Source of the DNA: Acuticoccus sediminis
GTDB lineage: Bacteria > Pseudomonadota > Alphaproteobacteria > Rhizobiales > Amorphaceae
Length of the DNA: 64,000 bases
Direction: 5' to 3'
Assembly: GCF_003258595.1 (NCBI RefSeq)
Contig: NZ_QHHQ01000002.1
Location: 1 to 64,000, forward strand
The position numbers and the translations under genes were made by a program. Below the pieces are notes generated by a model. The model searched no databases. It saw only the letters and a list, made by a program, of their open reading frames with translations, and had not been told where the DNA came from. Positions 25,570 through 33,498 of the stretch are shown here, piece after piece (within the stretch, counting starts at the first letter, position 1; every line of letters begins with the position of its first letter).

Positions 25570-25770
25570 TCAGTCTGGTAGCTCAGCGGAACTGAAGCCA
25601 TCGTACGGGTTCACAGCTCGAATAATTGAACTCTGACCAACGATGCGCGGATGTTCGTCGAGCCGACTGCCTCCAAAGTACGCGGCGTTCTCGCCGATCA
25701 TCAAACCGTACCGGCGGAGCCGCAATAGGGAGAAGCGCCAAGTTGAAGTCTCGCCCAGCGACGCGATCAT
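25570..25770 (-). CDS. Small hypothetical protein, second gene of a leftward pair
   Basis: This 66-residue protein starts at an ATG that overlaps the stop of the preceding monooxygenase-like gene (ATGA, 25767-25770). The sequence includes RRYGLMIGENAAYFGGSRL and HPRIVGQSSII and looks protein-like. It has no signal peptide. The 4-nt overlap is the main support. No family recognised; it is convergent with the DUF2493 gene, six bases away. Confidence 0.5.
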   Translation of the reverse strand: MIASLGETSTWRFSLLRLRRYGLMIGENAAYFGGSRLDEHPRIVGQSSIIRAVNPYDGFSSAELPD

Positions 25771-26039
25771 GCGTCAAGTTCGATCGCAGCATCAGCGTGA
25801 ACCGGCGGGTCCTGCAGCCCGAGCTGTCGCGCGATAGCCGGGATCTCTGGGTCCGCGAGAAACCCAGCGTAGTCCTTGTCGTCCCAATCGAAGATCGACC
25901 AAACCCGTTGAGCGTCGCCCGGGTCGATGTAGACGCGGGCACTCCGGCATCCGTGCTCCCTACGCTTGTCAGCACCCAAGGTTCGAAAAATCTCCAGAAA
26001 CCGATCAAGTTCGGTCACTTTAGCTACCGTGACAATCAT
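25767..26039 (-). CDS. ABM-like small protein
   Basis: This 90-residue protein starts at ATG 26039, which has AAAGGAG 8-9 nt upstream; the longer frame upstream lacks such a site. MIVTVAKVTELDRFLEIF followed by VYIDPGDAQRVWSIFDWDD and EIPAIARQLG fits the ferredoxin-like fold of antibiotic biosynthesis monooxygenase (ABM) proteins. Many members are not oxygenases and their role here is unknown. It is transcribed divergently from the membrane-protein gene at 26247, so 26040-26246 holds both promoters. Confidence 0.65.
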   Translation of the reverse strand: MIVTVAKVTELDRFLEIFRTLGADKRREHGCRSARVYIDPGDAQRVWSIFDWDDKDYAGFLADPEIPAIARQLGLQDPPVHADAAIELDA

Positions 26040-26246
26040 GATCGTTACTCCTTTCCATGGTGTACACCTGCTCGCAGTCGATCCGTAACGCACACAAGTC
26101 CGATAGCAGCTCCAGCATACTGCACATTGACCTCGAAGCAGCCCTTCTACGCTCGAAGGTAAACCGCGACTGTGATATACTTCTGACCGCGCCGTGGTGG
26201 TGGTGGAGGCGCGACCGTTCGAACCTCATCTTACGGAGACGCCACC

Positions 26247-26684
26247 ATGATTATTGCAATCCTCGGATCTATCGCTGCGATTGGCGCCATCTGCTGGCTG
26301 TTGTTCACGCTTGCCACCTATGCTCTACCTGCGCTCGGCGGCGTGGCAGCCGGAATGTGGGCCTATCAGACCGGCGCGGGCCTGCCGGGCAGCGTCCTTG
26401 TCGGACTTGTCGGCGCGAGCCTTGTGCTCGGCATCGCGCAGTTCCTCATCCTGTTCGCACGGCCCATGTGGATGAAACTCGCCGTCGCGCTCGCCTTCGT
26501 CGCGCCGGCGGCGATCGCCGGCTTCCACGCCACGCACGGCATCGTCAAACATCTCATGCCGTCGGAAACCTGGCAGACCGTCTTTTCCGTGATCGGCGCG
26601 GTGGCGGTCGGTATCACCGCGTTCATGCGCGTGACCTCCATGGCCGCACCCGAACCCGCCGGGCAGAACCCCGCAAGTCTCTGA
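26247..26684 (+). CDS. Inner-membrane hypothetical protein
   Basis: This 145-residue protein has four or five likely membrane helices, including IAAIGAICWLLFTLATYAL, a Gly/Ala-rich second helix and MWMKLAVALAFVAPAAIAG. The C-terminal tail is soluble and short. The start at ATG 26247 follows CGGAG by about 8 nt. It is a conserved type of membrane protein in conjugative elements of Rhizobiales. I know of no function. Confidence 0.7.
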   Translation: MIIAILGSIAAIGAICWLLFTLATYALPALGGVAAGMWAYQTGAGLPGSVLVGLVGASLVLGIAQFLILFARPMWMKLAVALAFVAPAAIAGFHATHGIVKHLMPSETWQTVFSVIGAVAVGITAFMRVTSMAAPEPAGQNPASL

Positions 26685-27264
26685 ACGCCGTCGCAGGCCG
26701 AGCCGGTACGGGAAGGCCGAGATCTTCCGCCGCGCCCACATCGACGGCTGGGAAGCAGACGCGCGGTACGTACCGGACCGACGAGGTGCGGCCGAGGATC
26801 GGTGCCCACGTGCGGCATGACGCAAGCGCCCCGAACAGCATAGCCGGGGATGATCGAGGATGGCTGGGAGTCCACGTCCGCCGGCGGCGCCGGATACGAT
26901 GCAGTCTGGCCTGCAGGGCAGGGGACGACTTGTGTTCCTTCGGCGGACAGGAGCTTGAGCGCACGGTATCGCCATGTTCTCCTCGAACGATCCTGACAGC
27001 CGACCGCTCCATACGGCCTCTTCAATGGGCTGATCTGGCCGAAGGCCGGCTGCGCCTCGATCGCCTTTGCCGCAATGGCGCCGGTCAACTTTCTTCCCCT
27101 GCCGGCTGCGCCGTCATTCCTCGCGAGACAAGAAAGTTCCCCGGCCGCCATCCTCCGCTGATGCTCCGGTCGCAAGCGATGCGCCGTCGATCGCCTCCGG
27201 CCTCTCCGATCGCCATCGAGGCCGCATGGTGCGGGCTCGAACTCAAGATCAAGGAGACTTAATC
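26685..27264 (+). other. 580-bp stretch without a supported gene
   Basis: Frames across this interval look like shadows: they are Arg-rich and lack ribosome-binding sites. The right end is the leader of the DUF736 gene and includes CCGCCATCCTCCGCT (27145-27159), identical to the DUF2493 leader. The left part may be a decayed gene; I see no recognisable domain in any frame. Confidence 0.5.
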
Positions 27265-27585
27265 ATGGCGACCATCGGCACCTTCAAAAAGTCCGGCAAC
27301 GAATACACCGGCGAAATCGTCACCCTCAACGTGCAGGCCAAGAACGTCCGCATCGTCCCGGAGACCAACCAGACCAGCGAGAACGCTCCCAGCCACCGCG
27401 TCCTGGTCGGCCGCGCCGAGATCGGGGCAGCCTGGTCCAAGCAGTCGAACGAGGGCCGCGACTATCTCGGCCTCAAGCTCGACGATCCGAGCTTCACCGC
27501 TCCGATCTACGCCAACCTCTTCGACGACGAGGATGGCGGTTACAGCCTTATCTGGTCCCGTCCCACCCGCCGCAACGGCGAGTGA
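27265..27585 (+). CDS. DUF736 protein, copy 1
   Basis: This 106-residue protein starts at ATG 27265 with AAGGAG 10 nt upstream. MATIGTFKKSGNEYTGEI, then VRIVPETNQTSENAPSHRV, GAAWSK and YLGLKLDDPSF are the DUF736 signature. The protein is small, mostly beta and soluble. DUF736 genes are nearly universal in alphaproteobacterial plasmids and ICEs. A second, divergent copy lies at 33499. Its function is unknown; a DNA-associated role has been presumed. Confidence 0.9.
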   Translation: MATIGTFKKSGNEYTGEIVTLNVQAKNVRIVPETNQTSENAPSHRVLVGRAEIGAAWSKQSNEGRDYLGLKLDDPSFTAPIYANLFDDEDGGYSLIWSRPTRRNGE

Positions 27586-27598
27586 GGTCCGGCGAGGT

Positions 27599-27621
27599 CC
27601 CGCCCGGCAGGTCCGGGCGGG
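27599..27621 (+). terminator. Hairpin after DUF736
   Basis: CCCGCCCGG (27599-27607) pairs with CCGGGCGGG (27613-27621) across a 5-nt loop, 13 bp after the stop. There is no U-run, so it may be a processing or Rho-linked terminator. Confidence 0.5.
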
Positions 27622-27759
27622 GCCCACGCCGTCGGGCAACCGAATCAGTCCACCGACTTTCCGGCTTCAACCCGCAATATAACGAGAATTCGGTAGCGAA
27701 TCCCGCCAAGAACGACTAAAATAGCCGTAGTTCTGGCGTGCGCATTCGTGACTGTAGGA

Positions 27760-27779
27760 GGTGATCATGCATGATCACC
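27760..27779 (+). promoter_or_regulatory. 20-bp palindrome over the xre start codon
   Basis: GGTGATCATG and its exact complement form a perfect 20-bp palindrome. It overlaps the last bases of the Shine-Dalgarno AGGAGG (27756-27761) and contains the ATG (27771). A dimer of the encoded HTH protein bound here would block its own translation start region or transcription. Confidence 0.6.
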
Positions 27780-28031
27780 GCCCGACAATCGCGGGCCGCG
27801 CGCGCGTTGCTGGGTTGGACGCAGGAGACGCTCGCTGACAAGGCCCGAATATCGCTGACCGCTCTCAAGCGCCTCGAATCGGAAAACGATCTGAGGGTGT
27901 ACGAGAGCACAAGCGATCAGGTTCGCCGCGCCTTTGAAGCCAATGGCGTTGTTCTCCTGAACTCTGACCGAGGCGAAGGGGTGATGATCGTTCATGCTGC
28001 GGCGAGGCAGGATCAGAAAACGTCGGCCTGA
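27771..28031 (+). CDS. XRE-family HTH regulator
   Basis: This 86-residue protein is a Cro/CI-type helix-turn-helix domain with a short tail. ARALLGWTQETLADKARISLTALKRLE (in parts: LGWTQETLADKAR, ISLTALKRLE) spans about 12-40. The C-terminal part, RRAFEANGVVLLN, is typical of the small plasmid XRE regulators. The start codon sits inside a perfect palindrome, which suggests autoregulation. It probably controls nearby small ICE genes. Confidence 0.85.
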   Translation: MITARQSRAARALLGWTQETLADKARISLTALKRLESENDLRVYESTSDQVRRAFEANGVVLLNSDRGEGVMIVHAAARQDQKTSA

Positions 28032-28153
28032 CAAAGAACCTGCCGATGGCGCCTGTCTTCGCCACAGTGATTTCGCGGTGCCCCTCTACAATCCAGGTGA
28101 GAGTGCGTTAACCATAGCCAGTTGCGGCTCCGCGCCGAGATACAGGAGTGCAC

Positions 28154-28417
28154 ATGGGCAAAGCCGATTTCTTGGATGAACCACCGAAGAGTGAGCATCT
28201 GACAGACTATGATCGCGCCCACGTCGTGACCTACCTGCGATTGCTCGACGCCGAGGCGGACGCTGCACATTGGCGTAAAGTCGTTCGCGTGGTCTTCGGT
28301 CTCGATCCCGATAAACAACCCGAACGCGCCATGCGGATTCACGAAACCCATCTTGCCCGTGCCCGGTGGATGACGGAGAACGGTTACCGCGACCTCCTGC
28401 GGTCCGCCTACCACTAG
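28154..28417 (+). CDS. Small conserved protein linked to DUF6499/DUF2285 genes
   Basis: This 87-residue protein starts at ATG 28154, five bases after AGGAG. It contains DYDRAHVVTYLRLLDAEADA and HLARARWMTENGYRDLL. Such proteins usually precede DUF6499-DUF2285 genes, as here (28543), and are thought to be regulators of the element. No motif of an enzyme is visible. The exact family number was not checked. Confidence 0.7.
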   Translation: MGKADFLDEPPKSEHLTDYDRAHVVTYLRLLDAEADAAHWRKVVRVVFGLDPDKQPERAMRIHETHLARARWMTENGYRDLLRSAYH

Positions 28418-28542
28418 ACGCCGGGGGGTGATGCATAGATCGCATCGCGATATGTCGGTTGCCCCGCTATCCAGAATTCAATTTTGCCGCGATCTTCCAA
28501 GGACATGCGGACCCACTGCATAGGCGCGGGGAGGAAATCGGC

Positions 28543-29293
28543 ATGGTGGCGCAGGGGAATTGGCGAAACGCCGAGACTTATCGATACCTGAAAGACCTGA
28601 ACTCGGCGGAACTCGCTTGGGAGTTCCTCCGGCGCAATTCCGACTATCAGCGGGACATCGCGGCCTCAGATCCGTTGGACGACCGAGCCGTAGCGGCGCT
28701 GAACGCGCACTGGGGGTTGCGCTTTCCCGATACCTCCGGACCTACCCGCCACGAGCGCCGACATCTTCTGGAGCCCCGCCGTCGATCCGGCCGCAGTCAT
28801 TCTGGCGCCGGTAGTCGTACCAGGCTTGATCACGGCGACGATCGCCGTCGATCCGATCAGCGCCAGATCGGCTGAAGAGGGCCTCTATCTCCGCTTCGTC
28901 CTCGCCGGTGAGCGCTTCTCTGCCATTGCCCTTGACGGCAAGGCACCACGCGGCACCGTGGCAGTCACCACGCCCGTCGATCCGCTTCTCCATGATCGCG
29001 TCGATGCGCTGTTTCGCTTCCGCGATGCTCTCGTCCATCACCGGGCGACACCAGATACGCGCCTCACCGCCCAACGCAGGCGTCATCTCATCGAAATGCT
29101 TCGGGCGATCGATGGCCGGCGGGCGGGCGCCACATATCAGGACATAGCGGAGGCCGTGTTCAGCGCAGAGCGCGAAAGCGCAACTCTGTGGAAATCGATG
29201 CCGTTGCGCGACGTCGTGATGCGCCGGGCACGCACCGGATTCGACCTTGTGGCCGGCGGCTACCGTACGCTGCTCCACAAACGCCGAGCCTGA
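28543..29293 (+). pseudogene. DUF6499-DUF2285 regulator broken by a frameshift
   Basis: The first part starts at ATG 28543 (RBS GAGG, 7-10 nt upstream) and encodes a DUF6499-like domain: AETYRYLKDLNSAELAWEFL and RRNSDYQRD. Near 28735-28745 the frame changes. The second part, from LPATSADIFWSPAVDPAAV to 29293, is a DUF2285 domain with IEMLRAIDGRRAGATYQDIA. One base restores a single protein of about 250 residues. The organisation is known from transcriptional activators of such ICEs. It may be a real mutation, an assembly error or, less likely, a programmed shift. Confidence 0.75.
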
Positions 29294-29419
29294 TAAACGC
29301 CAGAGCCAGTACGTCTGCCCAATACGTCGAGCACTGCCATTGCTCCGGGCTGAAAGGCGCGGGCGTTGGGTCGCGTCTCAGTTCGAATCTCGGCTTCCCA
29401 CCCTCCTAGGGCCTTTACC

Positions 29420-29809
29420 TCAGCTTTTCTCCATCAGGAGGTTGGCGTCACGCGCAAGTTTCCAGCGGCCGTCGGCTTCCCTACGGAACAGTGTCAGGGT
29501 GCAGCCGGTGCGCCGTACCGGCTCGCCGGTCGGCGGCGTAATATTTAAGTCGATCCGATTGCGCGTGAACGCCCAGCTTCCCAGGATCTGAATTTCGACA
29601 ATATCGTTGGTCCCGTCGATCTGCGGTCGGGCCGCGCTGGGCTGGCTGGCGGCTGCCTCAAAACCTTCTCGGCCAAACGGCTCCTGGCCAGGAACCATGA
29701 AAACCACGTCTTCGGTCATGAGTGAGAGCACTGTGGCCGTATCACCGGACTGGCTCGCCTGCATCCAGGTAGCAACGACTTGCCGGATCGCTCGTTCGTC
29801 TTCTGTCAT
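29420..29809 (-). CDS. SnoaL-like/DUF4440 protein (YybH/SgcJ type)
   Basis: This protein of about 129 residues belongs to the NTF2-like fold. Key parts are TEDERAIRQVVATWMQASQSGD, MTEDVVFMVPGQEPFGREGF and the end RREADGRWKLARDANLL. I prefer the ATG at 29809 because GGAGG lies five bases upstream; ATG 29821 would add four residues. Proteins of this type (SgcJ/EcaC, YybH) bind small molecules; activity cannot be read from sequence. It is on the opposite strand to the ICE genes around it and may be cargo. Confidence 0.8.
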   Translation of the reverse strand: MTEDERAIRQVVATWMQASQSGDTATVLSLMTEDVVFMVPGQEPFGREGFEAAASQPSAARPQIDGTNDIVEIQILGSWAFTRNRIDLNITPPTGEPVRRTGCTLTLFRREADGRWKLARDANLLMEKS

Positions 29810-30064
29810 CTCGGCCTCCATCTAAGCCACCACCACGGGGTGAACAGTTGTGAGATGCCCAGAGTCTACCCCGCCAAGCGGAACTTCTAACTGAGACGCT
29901 ACGGGTGCCGATACCCCTCTGACTCGATGAACCTCGACGCTCGGACGGGTGCGAACTTTTTCGGAGATCTTCGCACTCCCTCGCGCCGTTCCTTCTCCGC
30001 CACCGTGGTCGCCATTCGCCGCTGAACCGCAGCGGTCACCGGCTACCCCACGGAGGCCTTATCC

Positions 30065-30346
30065 ATGCGAACCGATCAAGCCGCACTGCCACCGCGCTTC
30101 CTGCGCACGAAGGAAGCCGCTGAATTCCTCAGCCTGTCCGCACGCACCTTGGAGAAACACCGCACCTACGGAACGGGTCCAGCATACCGAAAACTCGGCG
30201 GCCGCGTCGTCTATTCGGTCGATGACCTCGAAGCCTGGGCAGCGCGCGGCGCCGTAACGTCCACCTCGGACCCACGCGGGCGTGTGTTGCCCGCGAAGCC
30301 CCAGACGCTCCCTGACAGTCCGCAACCTGGCCGCCACGCACGCTGA
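30065..30346 (+). CDS. AlpA/excisionase-type HTH protein
   Basis: This 93-residue protein is a small MerR-like DNA-binding domain: FLRTKEAAEFLSLSARTLE and YRKLGGRVVYSVDDLEAW. The layout matches AlpA/Xis-type helix-turn-helix proteins that act as excisionases or as activators in integrative elements. The last 25 residues are Pro-rich. It precedes repA by 18 bp, so a role in replication or excision control is likely. No integrase is nearby. Confidence 0.8.
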   Translation: MRTDQAALPPRFLRTKEAAEFLSLSARTLEKHRTYGTGPAYRKLGGRVVYSVDDLEAWAARGAVTSTSDPRGRVLPAKPQTLPDSPQPGRHAR

Positions 30347-30364
30347 GCGCGAGCAGGTTCGTGA

Positions 30365-31492
30365 ATGACGGCGCGACGCCGATCCCTGTCGGAGCGTGGA
30401 CAGCTCGATCTGTTTCGGGCGCTTCCAGGCGACTTCGCGCCACGAGATGCGCAGGATCTCATGGCCTATCCCTTCTTCTCCCTGTCCAAATCCCATCGCA
30501 TCGCGCCGATCGATTTCTCCGCCGGCGGCGTCTCGATCCGCGTCGAGGCCGTGCCGGACCACGGCATGGCGACCATCTGGGATGCGGATATCCTGATCTG
30601 GGCTGCAAGCCAGATCGTCGAGGCGCGCGATGCGGGATTTGGCACGTCGCGCCTGATGGCAGCAACGCCCTATGAAATCCTGACCTTCGTCGGCCGCGGC
30701 ACGTCGATGCGCGACTACCAGCGCCTCAAGGCTGCCCTCGACCGTCTCCAGTCCACCACCGTTTCCACTTCGATCCGGCAGCCAAGCGAAGGCCGGCGTC
30801 ACCGGTTCTCTTGGATCAACGAATGGCAGGAGCGCACCGACCACCAAGGCCGGCCGGACGGCATCGAGTTGATCGTGCCGGACTGGTTCTATCGCGCCGT
30901 GCTCGACGACGGGCTCGTTCTGACCATCGACCGCGCCTATTTCGGCCTGACCGGCGGGCTCGATCGCTGGCTCTATCGCCTGGTGCGCAAGCATGGTGGT
31001 CGCCAGCGCAGGGGCTGGCGCTTCGATTTCCGCCATCTTCATCAGAAATCCGGCAGCCTGTCGCCCTACAAGCGCTTCGCTTTCGAGCTGCGCCATATCG
31101 TCCGCCGCCAGCCGCTGCCTGGCTACACGCTCTTTCTCGAAGTCGAGGCGGGCGGCCGCACGCTGCTCGCCTTCGAGCCGGTCCCGGCCTGTGGGAACCC
31201 TGTGGACGGCGTCGTGCTATCGGGAACCCGCACTATCGTGCCATCAGGAACTCGAGGCTCGTGCTATCCGGAACCCAAATCAGACCTAAGGTCTGGAGCG
31301 GAAAGGCAGAATCGCGCCCGTAACTTAGAGTCTAACAAAGAATCTAACTCTGTAGAGGGCGAGCGCGATGTGGAAAACATCGTTCAAGACGCTGCGCCAG
31401 GTGCCTCGAAAGGGCGTGGCGCCAACGCTTCCGCGACGTCCTCAGGAACACCGACGCTGCCTCTCGCCGATAGCTCGGGAGGCAAGCAATGA
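30365..31492 (+). CDS. repA: Plasmid-type replication initiator RepA
   Basis: This 375-residue protein is a replication initiator protein A family member. Conserved blocks are DLMAYPFFSLSKSHRI, ATIWDADILIWAASQI, TPYEILTFVGRG and SWINEWQERTDH, followed by WLYRLVRKHGG. These form tandem winged-helix domains. The C-terminal 110 residues are low-complexity and contain the iteron-like repeats at the DNA level (31212-31274). Its presence with ParA suggests that the element can replicate at least transiently as a plasmid after excision. The stop overlaps the parA ATG (ATGA). Confidence 0.88.
   Translation: MTARRRSLSERGQLDLFRALPGDFAPRDAQDLMAYPFFSLSKSHRIAPIDFSAGGVSIRVEAVPDHGMATIWDADILIWAASQIVEARDAGFGTSRLMAATPYEILTFVGRGTSMRDYQRLKAALDRLQSTTVSTSIRQPSEGRRHRFSWINEWQERTDHQGRPDGIELIVPDWFYRAVLDDGLVLTIDRAYFGLTGGLDRWLYRLVRKHGGRQRRGWRFDFRHLHQKSGSLSPYKRFAFELRHIVRRQPLPGYTLFLEVEAGGRTLLAFEPVPACGNPVDGVVLSGTRTIVPSGTRGSCYPEPKSDLRSGAERQNRARNLESNKESNSVEGERDVENIVQDAAPGASKGRGANASATSSGTPTLPLADSSGGKQ
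31212..31274 (+). repeat. Three iteron-like repeats inside repA
   Basis: Three copies of a 16-bp sequence near TCGTGCTATCNGGAAC start at 31212, 31236 and 31259, spaced 24 and 23 bp, about two helical turns. They lie in the low-complexity 3' part of repA. Such spacing is typical of initiator-binding iterons, so an origin may lie here. Confidence 0.6.
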
Positions 31493-32142
31493 TCGTCGCC
31501 CTACTCAACCAGAAGGGCGGCACCGGCAAAACGACGCTCGCCCTGCATCTCGCCGGCGAATGGGCACGGCGCGGGAATCGCGTCACGCTGATCGACGCCG
31601 ATCCACAAGGTTCGGCCCTCGACTGGTCCGAGCAGCGTGCCCGTGAACACCTTCCGCGCCGCTTCGGCGTCGTCGGCCTGGCACGCGATACGCTCCATCG
31701 CGAGGCTCCCGAGCTCGCACGCAACACCGATCATGTCGTCATCGACGGCCCGCCGCGCGTCGCCGGGTTGATGCGCTCGGCCTTGCTCGCCGCCGATCTC
31801 GTTCTCATTCCCGTGCAGCCGTCGCCGCTTGATGGCTGGGCGTCGGCCGAGATGTTGGCGCTCGTCAACGAGGCACGCGTCTATCGGCCCGAACTCGTCG
31901 GCCGTTTCGTCCTCAATCGATGCGCGGCGCGCACCGTACTCGCACGCGAAACGGCCGAGGCGCTGGCCGATCACGATCCGCCGGTTCTCTCCGCCACCGT
32001 CGGGCAGCGCATCGCCTTCGCGGTGGCCGCGCAGACCGGCCGCCTGGTCTCCGAAATCGACAATGCCGCGGCGGCCGCGCGCGAGATCACCGCCCTGGCC
32101 GATGAGATCGCCCGCATCGTCGCCGGAAAGCCCTCGCCATGA
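31489..32142 (+). CDS. parA: ParA-family ATPase
   Basis: This 217-residue protein is a small ParA/MinD-type ATPase. It has the deviant Walker A KGGTGKTTL (14-22), the second motif DADPQGSALDWS (about 41-52) and the Walker B-like HVVIDGPPR. The start overlaps the repA stop by 4 nt. The next gene, a ribbon-helix-helix protein, overlaps its stop and would be the natural DNA-binding partner of a type Ib partition system. This cassette would stabilise the circular form of the element. Confidence 0.9.
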   Translation: MIVALLNQKGGTGKTTLALHLAGEWARRGNRVTLIDADPQGSALDWSEQRAREHLPRRFGVVGLARDTLHREAPELARNTDHVVIDGPPRVAGLMRSALLAADLVLIPVQPSPLDGWASAEMLALVNEARVYRPELVGRFVLNRCAARTVLARETAEALADHDPPVLSATVGQRIAFAVAAQTGRLVSEIDNAAAAAREITALADEIARIVAGKPSP

Positions 32143-32390
32143 GCGATCGTCCGAGCCGCCGCGCATTCGCCGCCAGACCCGCCGATCCCGAGCAGTGGAT
32201 CAAATCCGCTAATGCCGCCTCTCGCGACGGCAGGCCAGCCGGCTACACCGCGCGATTGACCATCGACATCACGCCCGAGTTGCGCGGCCGCATCAAGATC
32301 GCCGCGTTCCAGCGCGGCATCACCGTTGCCGACATGCTGCGCGACCTGCTCGCCCGTGAATTCCCGACAGACGAAGGAGACCCCTCATGA
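32139..32390 (+). CDS. Ribbon-helix-helix protein, likely ParA partner
   Basis: This 83-residue protein has a disordered N-terminus (about 1-35) and a C-terminal ribbon-helix-helix: YTARLTIDITPELRGRIKIA and GITVADMLRDLLAREF. This layout is that of ParG-like centromere-binding proteins. The ATG overlaps the parA stop (ATGA) and its stop overlaps the DUF2840 start. It may bind a centromere upstream of the operon; none was identified. Confidence 0.75.
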   Translation: MSDRPSRRAFAARPADPEQWIKSANAASRDGRPAGYTARLTIDITPELRGRIKIAAFQRGITVADMLRDLLAREFPTDEGDPS

Positions 32391-32908
32391 CCGGCACCGC
32401 GGCCCCCCGCGTTGGCGGCGGCCCGATGCCGTCTGCCCACAATTCCGATGCGCTCACCCATGTCGAACTGACCTGGATCGAGAAACGGATCGAATACTGG
32501 ATTCGCTTCGGGCGCGAGGCCGGCGAGCGGATCATCGACCGCCGCCGGCGCGTCGTCTCCTTCCGTCCCGGCGCCGTCTTCGCCTTCGTGCGATGGGCGG
32601 CCAACGACTATGGCACCGTCATCTCGCGCATCGACATCGTGCGTGCCGTCGCACCAGGCGCTGCCTATCAGACGCTGCCTTTCGTGCGCCCCGGCGGCGA
32701 AATCCTGCTCAAGATCGAAGGCTGGCCCAAGGTCGAAAAAGTGCTCCAGCACATCGACGCGGTGGAAGCCGCCGGCGTCGATCCCTGCGACGCCGCACCC
32801 GATCACTGGCGTCATGTGGCGCACCGGATGAGCGCCGGCCAGGAGCCGCGTCCCTACACGCTAGCCCGCCATCAGGCCTGGCTCAAGCGGCGGGAGATCG
32901 AGCAATGA
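32387..32908 (+). CDS. DUF2840 protein
   Basis: This 173-residue protein has the DUF2840 core THVELTWIEKRIEYWIRFG and RRRRVVSFRPGAVFAFVRW. It ends with RPYTLARHQAWLKRR. It is found immediately before the TraF protease in Rhizobiales elements, with overlaps on both sides here (ATGA). It is presumably cytoplasmic, as there is no signal or membrane segment. A role in conjugation is inferred only from position. Confidence 0.9.
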   Translation: MTGTAAPRVGGGPMPSAHNSDALTHVELTWIEKRIEYWIRFGREAGERIIDRRRRVVSFRPGAVFAFVRWAANDYGTVISRIDIVRAVAPGAAYQTLPFVRPGGEILLKIEGWPKVEKVLQHIDAVEAAGVDPCDAAPDHWRHVAHRMSAGQEPRPYTLARHQAWLKRREIEQ

Positions 32909-33450
32909 CCCGCTTCGGCTATGTCATGCTGACGTATTTCGCCGCCATAGGTGTCGCCGCGGCCGCCGTCGTTCCGACATCGACCAGGCTCGTCTGGAAC
33001 GTGTCGGCCAGCGCACCCATCGGGCTATATCGGATCGATCCGGCCGAACGCCTCGAAGTTCCCGATCTGGTTGCGGTGATGCCACCCGACCCGCTCGAGG
33101 GCTTCATGGTCGAGCGCGGCTATATCGGCCGCGACGTGCCCATCCTGAAGCGCGTCCTCGGCCTGCCGGGGCAGCGTATATGCCGGATCGGCCGCACCAT
33201 CACGGTCGACGGGATCGCGATGGGCAAGGCGCTCGACCACGATCGGCTCGACCGCCCGTTGCCTGTCTGGAGCGGCTGCCGCGTCGTTGCCGACGACGAA
33301 CTCTTCCTCATGAACTGGCAAGTCCCCGACAGTCTGGACGGCCGCTATTTCGGCCCGCTTCCGGCCACGACCGTCATCGGCCGGGCCATCCCTCTCTACA
33401 CCGACGAGGACGGCAACGGCCGCTTCGTCTGGCGCGCGCGGACGCGGTGA
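32905..33450 (+). CDS. traF: TraF-type S26 signal peptidase
   Basis: This 181-residue protein is a conjugation-specific signal peptidase. It has one N-terminal membrane segment (about 5-24), the serine motif SASAPIGLY with Ser36, and the lysine motif VPILKRVLGLPG with Lys82. In RP4-type systems TraF cleaves and cyclises the TrbC pilin; a TrbC is encoded at 40851. The gene overlaps the DUF2840 stop by 4 nt. It is about the usual length. Confidence 0.9.
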   Translation: MTRFGYVMLTYFAAIGVAAAAVVPTSTRLVWNVSASAPIGLYRIDPAERLEVPDLVAVMPPDPLEGFMVERGYIGRDVPILKRVLGLPGQRICRIGRTITVDGIAMGKALDHDRLDRPLPVWSGCRVVADDELFLMNWQVPDSLDGRYFGPLPATTVIGRAIPLYTDEDGNGRFVWRARTR

Positions 33451-33498
33451 CGACGCGCGCCTTTCCGCAAACCCACCGCAACCAAAGAGGAGTTCACA

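Noticed and set aside
25565-25600. GGTAGCTCAGCGG, like a tRNA D-arm, after the DUF2493 gene
   Set aside because: No anticodon or T-arm follows at the right distance, and a small leftward gene covers the site.
26057-27262. Long open frame of about 400 codons across the membrane-protein gene and the leader
   Set aside because: It is Arg-rich, runs through a real gene in another frame and has no start signal; it is a product of high GC content.
28742-29278. Leftward frame opposite the DUF2285 part
   Set aside because: The DUF2285 signature on the plus strand is clear; the antisense frame is its shadow.
29340-29405. tRNA 3'-end-like sequence (GTTCGAATC followed by CTTCCCACC) before the SnoaL-like gene
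   Set aside because: The T-arm stem has a mismatch and no matching 5' half or anticodon arm is found. It could be an old att remnant, but the evidence is too thin to list it.
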